A stretch of 64,000 nucleotides of DNA, from the NCBI GenBank assembly GCA_963978545.1, contig OZ021721.1, positions 38,365,348 through 38,429,347 of the forward strand. The letters are read 5' to 3'. Both the position numbers and the translations under genes were made by a program. Of this stretch, positions 53,565-64,000 are shown one piece after another. Each line of letters starts with the position of its first letter. The stretch's first letter is position 1. The notes beneath the pieces are model-generated. The model was not told where the DNA came from. It ran no database searches and was given only the letters and a program-made list of their open reading frames with translations. Origin of the DNA: Linyphia triangularis (Eukaryota; Arthropoda; Arachnida; Araneae; Linyphiidae).

Positions 53565-53979
53565 AGGATTTGCAGCATTATCAAAAATTTTTATGTGTAT
53601 ACTGTGCGTTGTCGCAAATAAAGTCTGCTTGGCGACATTTGCGCCTGTGAAATGGAAAAGTGCCAAATCTTAATGTTTACTCTTGCTAAAATTGTCAAAT
53701 TGTGTGAACCATGTAATATAGTATTAATTTTCCTTACACTTGTTCTATATTTTTTTCAGAAAACAGATCTTATTCATTTGTGGCGACATCAAATAACAGA
53801 TAAAACTTCTGTGTACTTGAGTACTCTTTTGCACAGCGGTAACGCATCTGTCTCGAGACACAATGGTCCCTGGTTAGAGCCTCGTCGCCCTTGAAAGCTT
53901 GCTAACGCTTTATTGGTGTCTTGACTGTCAACGATCAAAAGTTTCACTACACACTCATAGTCCGATTATTTAAATACCA

Positions 53980-54972
53980 GTTCCTTCACAGCGATTTCAG
54001 CACATTAACATTGATCTGGTTGGACCTCTCCCACCGTCTGAAGGATACAGCTATATCCTCACATGCGTGGACAGATACTCCAGATGGTCTGAAGCAATAC
54101 CAATTACAGACATCCAAGCCGACACAGTCGCTCGTGCTTTCTTCAACCATTGGATTTCTCGCTTCGCCACTCCTATTGTAACTACTGACCAGGGAAGACA
54201 ATTCCAGTCTGCACTCTTCTCTTCTTTATCAGCAGTACTTGGTGTCAAGCTCATCCGCACGACCCCATACCACCCAGCAAGCAATGGAATGATCGAACGT
54301 TTTCATCGCTCTTTGAAACAAGCGATCAAATGCCACCGCAATCTCCGCTGGACTGAAGCACTACCACTAGTACTCCTTGGACTGCGATCAGCAGTCAAAC
54401 AAGACCTTGGTTGCTCTCCATCAGAGTTAGTGTACGCTTCGACCATCCGACTACCTTCAGAATTCATCTCACCATCTGCGACTCCAGTCATCGAGACATC
54501 TGAATTCCTCCAACGTCTTCGTACATGTATATAAAGCCTGTCACCAAAGCCAGCTTCTGCACACATCAAACACATCCCTTTCGTCCACTCAGTACTCGAA
54601 ACTTGTTCGCATGTCTTCTTGCTCAGAGACCGCATCAGAAGAGCATTAGATCCACCTTACGATGGACCCTACCGAGTACTGGAACGCAACGCCAAAACTT
54701 ACAACCTCGACATCAACATCAAACGTAGTGTCATCAACATATATCGCCTCAAACCAGCCTTCTTCATTGCTGATAACTTCTTAGACCCAACTACTCCATC
54801 ACACACAGCAGCCTTTTCATCTCCTGCGCCCTCACCTACTTCATGCGTTCCATCTAGTGCTCCAGACACATCTCCCACCCCTAGTTCCCTAGATGCTCCG
54901 ACAGAGTGCGAGACTGAATCAACTACTACACGCTCTGGTCGTCGAGTACGTTTCAACCCACGGTACCTCTAG
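53980..54972 (+). pseudogene. Ty3/gypsy pol fragment: integrase plus C-terminal region
   Basis: The fragment encodes the integrase core of a Ty3/gypsy retrotransposon. HINIDLVGPLPPSEGYSY carries the first catalytic Asp, VTTDQGRQF the second, and NGMIERFHRSLK the Glu, with 35 residues between the last two (DD35E). Then come LVYASTIRLPSEF, PPYDGPYRVLER and INIYRLKPAF, and the end TRSGRRVRFNPRYL with TAG at 54970. One in-frame TAA at 54532-54534 interrupts it; the frame is the same on both sides, so it is a single nonsense change rather than a frameshift. Protease, reverse transcriptase, RNase H and gag are absent upstream (TAA at 53971), so the copy is 5'-truncated. It is a domesticated or DNA-transposon integrase only if the LTR call below is wrong. 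Confidence 0.9.
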
Positions 54973-55009
54973 CCTGGATCCTCGTACCTTTGGTACTTGG
55001 GGGCAGTAC

Positions 55010-55310
55010 TGTGGGGAATCATCAATTCCCCTCAAATGACGTCACAAGCTGCAGTCTATAAGAACTGCCGTAAAACTTTCTTTTTAGAGTCTGGCAACGC
55101 TGTACTAGATAGAGATCGACTAGAAGCTGTTCTATGAAATATTGTAACTTTTATATATCATGCTTAATCCTTAAACTTAAAATTTATCTTCCATAAATAT
55201 GTTATGTTTCTCGAATGTGTTCGGTACTTCAAGTTTTTTAACCTTCTGATCCTGAGTCCACTGTTTATTTAATTGCTTAATATTTAATTGATTTTGGTAC
55301 TACGTGTGGA
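55010..55310 (+). repeat. Candidate 3' LTR of the gypsy fragment (end uncertain)
   Basis: A purine-rich TTGGGGGCAG tract sits 33 bp after the pol stop and is followed by TGTGGGGAATC, starting with TG as LTRs do. The start contains the palindromic pair GGGGAAT / ATTCCCC. A TATA-like word (CTATAAGAACTG) lies about 55 bp inside, as in an LTR promoter. No matching 5' LTR is present in the window to fix the 3' boundary, so the end given here is only approximate. Confidence 0.55.
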
Positions 55311-55486
55311 TACTGCTTTCACTAATTACCAAACATTCACCGGCTCGAGACCAAGAATACTTCAGGTCCATTGAAGAACGGAGGAATAATTCGGAGGACT
55401 TCCAACTCAACTCTCTTCCAAGACCAACAGGCTGTGCAACGCTCTCTCGATGCCTGAATTGTTCAGGCTGCTGGTACAGTGCACAG

Positions 55487-55941
55487 ATATAGTGCTTTAA
55501 TATTTGGTAAACAATTGCTTTGAAGCTTGAAATATGTATTGTAACTTTAAAAGTTGCATAAGTCATAATATGTTTTCGATGTTAATAGTTTAGACGTTAA
55601 AGTATTCATACCTTTTACAACTTCCAACTTTTAGATATTTTATCGAAACATTTTAGTAATGAATTTTGAAGCTAAACATATACAAATTGGCTCACTTTAT
55701 TTGTGAATGTTTGCATCGTATAAACAACAGCAGGATCAGTTTCATAATCGTTACTTTTTAAATACGATTTAAAATCTTGGGTATTTTTCTATTTCGCGGG
55801 CACAGGCGATAATGTCGCCAGAAATTATGCAATTGACGCCAAACAGAATATCCCCGCTGGTAACTTTTTACCGCCACATTTTGAAAACAAGACGCTACCA
55901 TTTCTAAAATAAATTAAATTAATAAATATAATCTGCTTGGC
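55487..55941 (+). repeat. Direct repeat copy B (partner at 53102-53564)
   Basis: This is the second copy, in the same orientation and 2.385 kb downstream. The two copies bracket the gypsy fragment and its candidate LTR. Similarity fades after TCTGCTTGGC, but short matches (TGTGCG, CTGCCAAATCTG) suggest that it extends to about 56065. The copies look too diverged to be a very recent duplication. Confidence 0.9.
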
Positions 55942-56644
55942 CAATCTACACCCAAAATTTTTGCAACAAATCATAAAATAAAACACTTAAATAACTGTGT
56001 GCGCGTGCGAACAACAAGAATGCTCTTTATTGGCGGCACTTAAAAACTGCCAAATCTGTAGCTGCAGTGGCGTTAATACGTAAGTACCATTTTAATTTAC
56101 ATTAAAGTCAATTTAACTTGAAGCTTTTGTAAACTTATTATTTAATACTTCTATATTAAATTACTGGCATGTATTGTCATTTTTTTTTGTCAATAAGATA
56201 AAATTTGTGCCTGTTTAAAAACATTTACTCTTCCATTAGTCTGATACCAGATAAAAACCACCAGATTGTAGCGATAACTCATACAAAGTAACAACCTTCA
56301 AATCTATAATTCCTAAAATAAACCGTTATGACAATATAGGCTTGCTTTCTAGGTACTGATCTATTAGACGGGTACCAACTAAAAATTGTCAAACTACAAT
56401 GATAACTCATCCAAACTAACAATCTTCAAATAATTTATAACTCCTATAACAAACAGTTATAAAGTTTCTATAGCAACCTTATAACAAACCGTTCACATAT
56501 AGGTTTGGTGATACATTTATGTGTCATTTAAATATGTAAACATTTAAGCTTGACGCCAACTGGTACCTGTCTAATGGAAGAATTCCGTTTCCTATTGTGC
56601 ATGTGAAATATCCTATAAAAGTAAATTGACTTATACTACTACGT

Positions 56645-56825
56645 AACTAGCCTCCCTGATAGCTGTGGGGTTAGAGCTCTGGCCTTGCATGTCAAAGATG
56701 TCTGGTTCGAATCCTGGGTGTTCATTGTCGTTCAGAATACACATTATGCTGTAGATAATTAGCTGCCGTTGTGCATGAAAACAGGTCGTTGAGCTTACAA
56801 ACCAACCAACTTCTACATAACTGAA
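56645..56825 (+). mobile_element. tRNA-derived SINE, copy 5 (best-preserved head)
   Basis: The head reads TAGCTGTGGGGTTAGAGC (box A-like), CCTTGCATGTCAAAGATG and GGTTCGAATCCTGGG (a consensus box B). The body follows as CAGAATACACATTATGCTG, AACAGGTCGTTGAGC and ACAAACCAACCAAC. It lies inside the composite element. Confidence 0.8.
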
Positions 56826-57809
56826 AACTAATATCAAGTCAGTATAAACAAACTGACAAATTTATTGTTTACATTTGCTAATTATGCTTCACGCAGAATA
56901 TTTATTTTAAATTTATCGAATTTCAATAAAATTACTAACAAAAAATGTTTTGCTGATAGAATTGTTGAATTTGTTTCCAGAAAAAAATCACTACAAAACT
57001 ACATATATTAGAAACTATAAACAAATCTTGAAACACAAACTTGTACAATCCTAATTTTGTATTAAATCTGAAGTATTATTTTCCTACCCACTTCTCCAAA
57101 CTAATTATTGAATTTAGTTCTTTGATAACTTCTTGGTACATGTGTTATGAAACTAAACATCCGTACTTTAAAAATGTTGAACAAAGTGCTAAAAACTTAT
57201 TAACTTGTCTTTGGTTACATAGCACTGGCACTATAATTCTTGTAGACATGTAGGACAGCAAGATACGACTAATTATGCCAAACCATCAAATAAGAATATT
57301 TATTGTTAAGATGATATAAGATTACCATGATTTCTATGTTTCGAAAGCACAAACTAATAGGCTTAATATAAAAATGATGTGTTTTAAACTAATGAACTAG
57401 ATGAATTAACATTTTTAAAATTGTGGTAATTATCAGCAAGTCTGAAGATTTTTTTGTCTATCGTATTTTCATGTTTAATACCATTTTACTTGCGGGGATT
57501 ACTGATTATCAGAATGTATTGATATTTTACCTTGTAAACAGTTTGTCAATAAATATCTAATGTTTCTTTATAAGTACAATAGCAATAATATTGTAACTCT
57601 GAAGAATTCATTTTTTTTAACCCTAATGAATGTAAAGTTTTATGATTTGGCAACAATGGCATATTTTTTTTTTTTTTTTTTTTTTTTTTTGATAACTTGG
57701 CTGTTCTAATAAAAATGTGTTACTGTTCATCATTAAGGAATTTATAGTGTGATTTTTGTAAAATTTTTGGTTTTGTGCACAACTTGATAATTAGCCATTG
57801 AATAAGAAT

Positions 57810-59700
57810 GTTTTTTTGTATTCTAGGAATAAACTATTTTGTAAATAAGAATAATTTTTTGGGAAAAATGTGTATATATTGTGCTATTAATATAATATTA
57901 AAACATTTATCTGCTCTAATGTATAGAAAAAAAATAGTGATTTATTGTTAATGTAATTTTTCTAAATGTAAAAACATTTCTATTGCAAAGCAGTTCTTAG
58001 TAAAAATGGTTTAATGTTGTTAATTTACAAATTAGTAAATAAACACTAAAAAATATGTTGTATTATGTTATAGAATGCAAAATTATTTAACTACAATAAT
58101 TTACTTATTTATAGATTCGTGTTAAAAAAAAATGAACCTATATAAATTTTATTATGTGATATCTCTAGTCGTAGAAAATTATTTGCTTCAGTTTTGGAAA
58201 GTCATGGATTTGTGACATTTTATTTTGGCAGAAACTGTCATTATTGGATTTTCAGTTGTGTACTCAATCCAATAACAGATAATTTAATTCCTCTTAATTA
58301 ATAGTCCTTTTTCTTTTATGTTTGATTTTCTGCATTCTAGAAAGGAACTATTTTGTAAATAAAAGTTATTGGTATGTTGAAATAATGTTGTGTGTTAAAT
58401 TATACTATTAATAAAAGTTACAAATATTGTTTGCTGTAATGAACTCTGTTCTTTGCCAAACAATAATCTATATATTTAATAGGCAATACGTTTTTTGGGG
58501 TTAGTCCGTCCGCCTAAACTGCTCAACCAATTTCAATGATCAAGGTGTCATTTTAAAGGAAATAAGCTGTAGATTTGCCAAAACGTGCCAAAATAATTTA
58601 TTAACACTTTATTAATTAGTTAAATTTCAATATTTTTCATCATTAAGCTACTACAAAGCCTCAATGATTTTGAATATATGATTGGCAACATCCTTACGTA
58701 TGTAAACAACAAACCGGCTGCTCGGGGGTTCAACCAACCAACCAACCGTTGCTATGTAAACAACAAACCCGTTGCTAATTTTAAAGCTCTTTTTAAACTC
58801 TTCGTTTCAAAGTTGATTTTTTTCTGTTTTTCTGAAGCATTTTTGTATTAGAGTAATTATTATTTTGAAGTATTTCTATCCAGAAAATGCTTCACGTTAG
58901 ACGTCGTTCTAACTGGGCGACTTATCCGAATAAATAAAAAAATATTAGGACTTCAATGTAAGGGCATAGCTAATGAAGTTTTAAGTCAGAATGTCGGCGG
59001 ATAGTATATTTAACTTTCTATTATGAAACTTACAATTTGGGTGTTTTCTTTATTAGGCCTTACATTAAATTTATAAAATTTTTATGAAATTTTTTATGGC
59101 TGGCAAACCTATTCGAGGGCAGCAAGATGTTTTAACCACAAATTCGAGCGGCACCGAGCGCAGCGAGGCGTTTGGGGGTTGGCGAGCGTTAGCGAGCAGG
59201 GGGCGAAGCCCCCTAGTACTGATTTAATATGGTAATGCTATTATGTCTAAGTTGAAAAAATGATATTTGCAAAGTAATTTTTAGTAAAAATGTTTTTATC
59301 TTTTGGTAACAATTTATCTAATGGCAGTTCTAATGATAGTTGGTTTGTAAATAAATTTGGTTGGTTAATCTAAGGCAGCAATAAAACATTCAGTTAATAA
59401 TAAAAGAAAATTTAACTCCCTTATTTTTTATTTTTATTTTTTTTTAATATTTTTTTATTTAAATTTTTTTTTTGTATTCTAGAAAGAAACTATTTTGCAA
59501 ATCAAATGTTCTGTGTGTGTTAAATTATACTATTAATAAAATTTTAAAATATTGTCTTTATTAAGAAAGTGAATTTATGGTAGTGCTAGTTTGAAATATG
59601 AAAAAATATCTATTGCGAAGCAGATTTGAGAAAATAACAGTAACTTTGATGATTAATAAATAGTTAACAGACACTGAAAAATACACAATTCTCCCTTTTA
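57810..59700 (+). repeat. Diverged tandem modules interrupted by a Helitron
   Basis: A TATTCTAG...AACTATTTTG(T/C)AAAT block recurs near 57818, 58333 and 59473. Each is followed by GTTAAATTATACTATTAATA-like sequence and then by GCAAAGCAG-like and AGTAAAAATG-like words. The spacing of the first two is about 514 bp. The third is displaced by the 750-bp Helitron, leaving about 390 bp. The modules are diverged and rich in indels. Confidence 0.55.
58467..59216 (+). mobile_element. Non-autonomous Helitron (750 bp) with intact termini
   Basis: The 5' end is TCTATATATTTAATAGG followed by GGGGTTAGTCCGTCCGCC, the TC start and Txx-GTCCGTCC block seen in many animal Helitrons. The 3' end has GGGGGCGAAGCCCCC, a perfect hairpin, overlapping the terminal CTAG. 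Upstream of it are the GAGCGCAGCGAGGCG and GCGAGCGTTAGCGAGC words typical of Helitron 3' ends. The base before the 5' end is A and the base after CTAG is T, as expected for insertion between A and T without target duplication. No Rep/helicase coding is present, so it relies on an autonomous relative. Confidence 0.85.
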
Positions 59701-59779
59701 AATAAGCTTTTATAGATTTAGATACTTTATCAAATCAACAAACTTAAAAACTCAGTAAAAAGTTGTAAAATCAAACTCC

Positions 59780-59975
59780 AAAAAGTAACGAAAACTAGAT
59801 TCAGAAAATAGTGAAAGATAAATACAGAAACTGACGAAAGCTAAATGAAAAACTGGTAAAAGCTAACTACAAATAGTGGTGAAAGCTAAATACAGAATAG
59901 TAGTGAAAGCTAAATACTAAAAATGGTGAAAGCTAAATCCAGAATAGTAGTGAAAACTAAATCCAGAAACTGGTG
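59780..59975 (+). repeat. Imperfect minisatellite, unit about 22-24 bp
   Basis: About eight degenerate units resemble GTGAAAGCTAAATACAGAAA. The GGTGAAA word in the unit also occurs in the inverted ends of the surrounding element. Confidence 0.8.
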
Positions 59976-61975
59976 CAGGGAAAAATGTGAAATCTGGTTC
60001 AACCTTTCACCATGAATTTCGTATATGAAGTTGAACCACAAAAGTGGTATATCATTTCACCAAATAGTGATTGCAGCTACTATATTACCAGATTTCTGGT
60101 GAAACCTAGCACCAAATTTTTAACAGTGTATAACACCAGCAAATGCTCTACTGATATCTTCCCTTTCACGGCCACTAGTTGGAAGTCTGTTGCGACACGT
60201 CGCAAAGCTGTATTGAATGGTCGAAGTATGACATATTTTAAAAGGGGAGTTCCTATTATTTTGTCCTATACCTGTATAAACACATCATATTTAGTTTCAT
60301 GTTCAAAGGATGTCAAATTAAGAATCACAAATATTGCACAATATTTTAATTAGCATAGTTGGCTTAAGGAAAAAAATTCTTTCGGATAAGTTAACTTGTT
60401 AACTTACGTTGCGTCGGAGAAATGTCGTTTGTTTGTTTTGAAACAATTTTTTTGTGAAGCATTAAAAAGAAAAGAAAAAAAGAGTGGTTTATTGTGCGGT
60501 AGTTTTAAGCAAGTACTAGATTAACAAGAAACAAACTAGCTATCTACCAAAAATTTCCTTGGTAGTTTCGTTTGATTGCAAATCTCAAAATTGTTTTTGT
60601 ATGAATGCATAAGATGAAAGCGGGGATTTCTTATTTAGAAGAAATAATCATAAATATTACTTTCTCATTTTTGCCTTTTGCGAAATGCGACAGGACCATC
60701 ATACAAAAATTTCTCAAATCCAGGCACATTTTTTTATTAAGAATTTCTGTATTAATTTTCAAGAATATATTACTTGATATATATATATATATATATAAAT
60801 AAATTATTAATGGAAAGTAAGTGTTGGATAACACACAGATAGAGCACAAGGGTTCTAGGCTCCTTCTCTACCCTAAATTAAGAATATAACTACCAAGTTG
60901 TTTAAATAGTTAGGTTCCTTTATGATTTTGGTACATGAGAATGGATCTATGATCTTTAGATGATTATAATCTTAATGACTTTTATTACAATTACATGTAG
61001 ACTTAAATATAAATGCTTTGTTCTAATTATCAAAAATGCAAAGATGTACCACAATGTGATGTATGTAATTCAACGAAAAATTGAAATTTTTATATCATTG
61101 TGAAGAACTAACATGGTTGACGTTGATATGTTTGTGTTCATAGCCTTTTATGTATATTTTGATAGTAAGAAAGAGAAGAACCACGCGCTTTATAAAATGA
61201 ATTATTGATATGGAACATAAATGTAAGATTTAAATAAACGCGTACATTATAATAATATATATTCAGTAATTCGAGCGTAGTATTTATTTATGTAGATTAG
61301 TTTACCAAGAGTGGATATATTATGCACATTTTTCGGAAACTTAATTATGAAATCTTACCAAACAGGCAGCGAGAGTTAATTGCTATCCACAATCTATTAT
61401 AACGAAAATATAAAAGGCTAATAATGGAATAGCTTATGTATTATATAAAATTTTAAATTTTGTATAAAGTGTGCAAGGTAATCTGTCTGAGACGTTAATT
61501 ATAAAATAATTAGTATTAGTTAACAAATGTAATTGTACTTGATGTGATGGTACCAATTTTTCTTTGATTCAAAATACCCATTTTTTTAGATTAAATAACT
61601 TATTTTACATAATCTATGTACATTATTCTGTAAAATCTATGTTTTTCTTTGAACTATCCCTTTTTGGCGTATCATCTAATGGTCTTTTTGTCTTTTTTAA
61701 GGATTCATTTATTATGTGATGTCTTTACACTAACTACATTAGGCTCTTTATGTACAACTGACAATTAGAGTTTAAATTATGTAATAGTCACCAGGGATCC
61801 TTTTTTTCCCACTACAAAGTGTTTCATATATTGGTTACATGTTGGGCCTTTCAATTCTGCTATTCATGAACTTCTGTTTGAGTTAAACAAAAATTTTATG
61901 AATTAATATTCATTTATATATTGTAATTATTTATTGTAGGTAGAAAATGTAAAACTGTAGACAGCTGCCTCTCTC

Positions 61976-61977
<2 letters not shown>

Positions 61978-62007
<30 letters not shown>
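61978..62007. repeat. TA microsatellite, left flank of the Tc1 element
   Basis: About 30 bp of TA preceded by CTCTCTCTG. It ends exactly at the transposon terminus. Confidence 0.95.
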
Positions 62008-62010
<3 letters not shown>

Positions 62011-63534
62011 TAGTGTCCAAAAGTTAAGCATAAATTGTAAAATGCGAAAAACATGGAGTAAATATTCGTAAAATTATTCCAAATTTCTTGCGGATATTAA
62101 TTGGGTGAAGAAGAAACATTGGGTTTATGAAAAACTTTTCAGTCGACTACGTCCTGCGTGAAACACCTGCGCATGTCGGAACGCAGAGAAACCGATTCAC
62201 ACAGCATAGGCAGTTCAGACAATTTTAGGGCAACTGCTGTGCGAAAGAGCTTAACCATCAAACAAGGTGAATAATGGCACAAAGACGCCAATTGGACATG
62301 TTTGCGAAAGGAAGAATCGTTGGAATGCTGGAATCCGGACGATCACAAACCGAAGTGTCCCAAATTCTGAATGTGAACCAGTCTGTGATCTCAAGACTGT
62401 GGCAGAGGTTTCAAAGAACGGGAGATGTTACCCGACGACCAGTATCAGGTCGACCAAGAGTCATAACCCCTCGCCAAGACCGATATCTGGTAATAAGTGT
62501 GCTACGTCAGAGGGGCAGTAGCCACATCACTGGGTTCGGCGCTCCCAGTCGCCACAGGAATACGAATTTCGAGATAAACTGTTCACAGGAGACTCAATCA
62601 TGCTGGCCTGTATGCCAGAAGACCAGCAGTTTGCATTTCCCTCACGTCTGCTCAGAAACGCGCTCGTTTGAACTGGAGTTTGAAACATCAACATTGGAGT
62701 GTGGGAGAGTAGGCCAATGTGATTTTCAGTGACGAGTCCCGGTTTAGTCTGAGTAGTGATTCTCGTCGGGTAACGATATGGAGAGAACGTGGAACACGTT
62801 TTGAACCAAGAAACATATCGGAAAGACATCATTTTCCATCAAGGGGAGTAATGGTATGGGCAGGCATCATGATGGACGGCCGCACAGACCTCCATTTCTT
62901 TGACACGGGGTCTGTGACTGGTCAAAGATACAGAGACGAAGTTCTTGAGCCTTATGTTCGCTTGTTTCGAGGTACTGTCGGTCCTAACTTCATATTCATG
63001 GATGATAATGCGCCATGTCACCGAGCGGTGTTGGTTGATGACTTCCTTGAAACGGAAAACATCCGGCGCATGTCGTGGCCTGCCAACTTCCCTGATTTAA
63101 ATCCTATCGAGTATGTATGGGATATGCTCGGGAGACAAATTGCAGCCCTTTCGAACCCACCAAGCTCCGTTACAGAACTGAAGAGAACTCTCCAAGAAGC
63201 TTGGAACCATTTGAGCCCACAACTCATAGCAAGTATGGTAAATCGCTGTGCAGCGTGCTTAGCTGTCAGAGGTGACCACACGCCTTATTAAACTGCAGCA
63301 TCAGTATTTTATTTAATGTTTTCTTTCATTTTTTCTTTAAAGTGTGAATCCTTGCTATTCTCAGTTTCTTTCAAACTGCTACTTTGGATAATAAAATTAA
63401 TTATTATCGTTCTTTTGATTTGCTTCCTTATTTTATAACCATTTTACACTCGCATATCACGTTTCCCGCTATTCTGATGTACAGTTCCTTTTTTATTCAC
63501 ATAATTATCAATTATGCTTAACTTTTGGACACCA

Positions 63535-63537
<3 letters not shown>
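62008..63537 (+). mobile_element. Tc1-family DNA transposon, ends intact, transposase broken
   Basis: A 1530-bp element bounded by inverted repeats. The left end reads CACTAGTGTCCAAAAGTTAA and the right end, reverse-complemented, reads CACTGGTGTCCAAAAGTTAA; both continue GCATAA. Each end abuts a TA, the standard Tc1/mariner target duplication. The length is typical for Tc1. Both flanks are TA microsatellite (61978-62007 and 63538-63614), so it inserted into a TA tract. The internal transposase carries at least one frameshift and two stops, so this copy cannot encode a functional enzyme. It could still be moved in trans if an intact relative exists, since the ends are well matched. Confidence 0.93.
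62274..63291 (+). pseudogene. Tc1-type DD34E transposase pseudogene
   Basis: The first reading frame starts with ATG at 62274 (MAQRRQLDMFAKGRIVGML) and holds the paired-like helix-turn-helix DNA-binding region, including RSQTEVSQILNVNQSVISRL and a GRP hook motif (SGRPRV). Between about 62520 and 62545 the frame shifts. In the new frame there is a TAA at 62575 and a TAG at 62710, after which the catalytic domain is open to the stop at 63289-63291. Catalytic residues are visible: Asp in FSDESRF, Asp in MDDNAPCH, and Glu in PDLNPIEYVWD. Thirty-four residues separate the last two, which is the Tc1 DD34E signature. The combined length of about 340 codons is normal. All three acidic residues survive, so the breaks are probably recent. 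Confidence 0.93.

Positions 63538-63614
<77 letters not shown>
63538..63614. repeat. TA microsatellite, right flank of the Tc1 element
   Basis: About 77 bp of TA starting exactly at the transposon terminus, followed by GGTTGGTTGG. Confidence 0.95.
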
Positions 63615-63616
<2 letters not shown>

Positions 63617-64000
63617 TTGGTTGGTTGAACTCCCGGCTGGGAGTGGAAAGGACGGACTTTGTGAACTAGCACCTGCCTCCGCGTACATATGTGAGAGAAC
63701 CATCTCTCTGGAACTGGTTGAAGTTAAAAAAAGAACTAATAAAAAAAAGGGGGGGGGGATATCAAATCATTTTGGTGCAGAAGGAATTTTGTGAAGTTGA
63801 CATTTCAATGCTTTCTCCGGGTGAGGACGTGGACACACACGTCGAGCTTCTCACATCTTATATATATAATGCATTCCCATTGAAGATAAGATATATTATG
63901 ATGCCAGATTTAAGGATATAAAATTTAAAGAGAGAGATATGGTTATCCTGGAAGAGTTCCAATACCGCAATACCAGAAATTGTCACCCCCCATTTCAGGT

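Larger units (their letters stand above)
52738..60128. mobile_element. Putative 7.4-kb composite element with inverted ends
   Basis: The left end reads CACTGTAAAAAATAAT and the right end, reverse-complemented, reads CACTGTTAAAAATTTG; both are directly flanked by TA. Inside each end lie related motifs in altered order: TTTCACCA, TCTGGT, ACCACTTTTxTGGTT. The left end also folds on itself (CACCACTTTTCTGGT against ACCAGAAAAGTGG). No transposase for such an element is visible. The interior holds a gypsy fragment, a direct duplication, a SINE, tandem modules and a Helitron. The outer identity is short, so this could also be two separate related MITEs bracketing a repeat cluster. Confidence 0.4.
47900..64000 (-). 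other. Region 5' of the Ig5-like exon, probably a long intron filled with nested transposons
   Basis: The upstream half of the Ig5-like domain should lie on this side, but I could not find it. This is therefore inferred to be an intron of more than 16 kb, or upstream sequence if the gene model is incomplete. Nearly all recognisable content is mobile DNA: dispersed MITE-like copies at 48.0-48.6 kb, an interrupted SINE at 50 kb, a Tc1 relic at 52.0-52.7 kb, a composite element at 52.7-60.1 kb and a Tc1 element at 62.0-63.5 kb. Stretches at 48.6-49.9, 51.0-51.9, 60.4-62.0 and 63.6-64.0 kb hold only AT-rich sequence and microsatellites. Confidence 0.55.

Noticed and set aside
53825..53893. tRNA-like sequence (GCGGTAACGCATCTGTCTCG ... 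GGTTAGAGCC)
   Set aside because: It resembles part of a tRNA-derived repeat, but the T-loop word is altered and no full cloverleaf can be drawn.
54067..54534. Ginger-type DNA transposon integrase
   Set aside because: The DD35E region is followed by a gypsy-style C-terminus, a purine tract and a TG-starting repeat, which fit a Ty3/gypsy element better.
60012..60353. Open frame of 113 codons crossing the right end of the composite element
   Set aside because: It runs through the inverted end at 60128 and has no recognisable domain, so it is most likely chance.

Overview
The window reads as AT-rich intronic and repeat DNA from an animal nuclear genome, most likely an arthropod. I lean towards a chelicerate such as a spider, because of the very long introns, abundant TA microsatellites, Tc1 transposons and a tRNA-derived SINE. 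That placement is an inference, not something the sequence proves. There are no bacterial-style genes, operons or CRISPR arrays.

The backbone is one large gene on the minus strand. Seven exons between 47899 and 7583 have good splice sites and fully compatible phases. They encode, in order, the C-terminal half of an Ig domain, an Ig domain split over two exons, an Ig-like domain lacking its first cysteine, two further Ig domains and a fibronectin type III domain. This order, with a cysteine-poor spacer before the last two Ig domains, is that of the nephrin / sticks-and-stones / hibris family of cell-adhesion receptors. The 5' exons (signal peptide and earlier Ig domains) lie beyond 64000 or were not found. 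The transmembrane and cytoplasmic exons, expected below 7583, were not found either. Introns range from 0.8 to 12.7 kb.

The introns hold many repeats: at least five copies of one tRNA-derived SINE (one split by a later insertion), long (TA)n and (AAT)n tracts, short tandem repeats, a near-perfect 480-bp palindromic MITE at 45.1-45.6 kb, and two dispersed repeat families. A possible terminal exon of an unrelated plus-strand gene lies at 39697-39935, antisense within an intron.

From 52 to 60 kb the region is densely nested. It contains a decayed Tc1 transposase and then a putative 7.4-kb element with weak inverted ends flanked by TA. Inside that element are a pair of 455-463-bp direct repeats around a 5'-truncated Ty3/gypsy fragment with a candidate 3' LTR, a SINE, diverged tandem modules, and a 750-bp non-autonomous Helitron with intact termini. 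At 62.0-63.5 kb a nearly complete Tc1 element (TIRs intact, transposase broken) sits inside a TA microsatellite.

I did not find a convincing new multi-gene system. The most unusual structure is the composite element at 52.7-60.1 kb.
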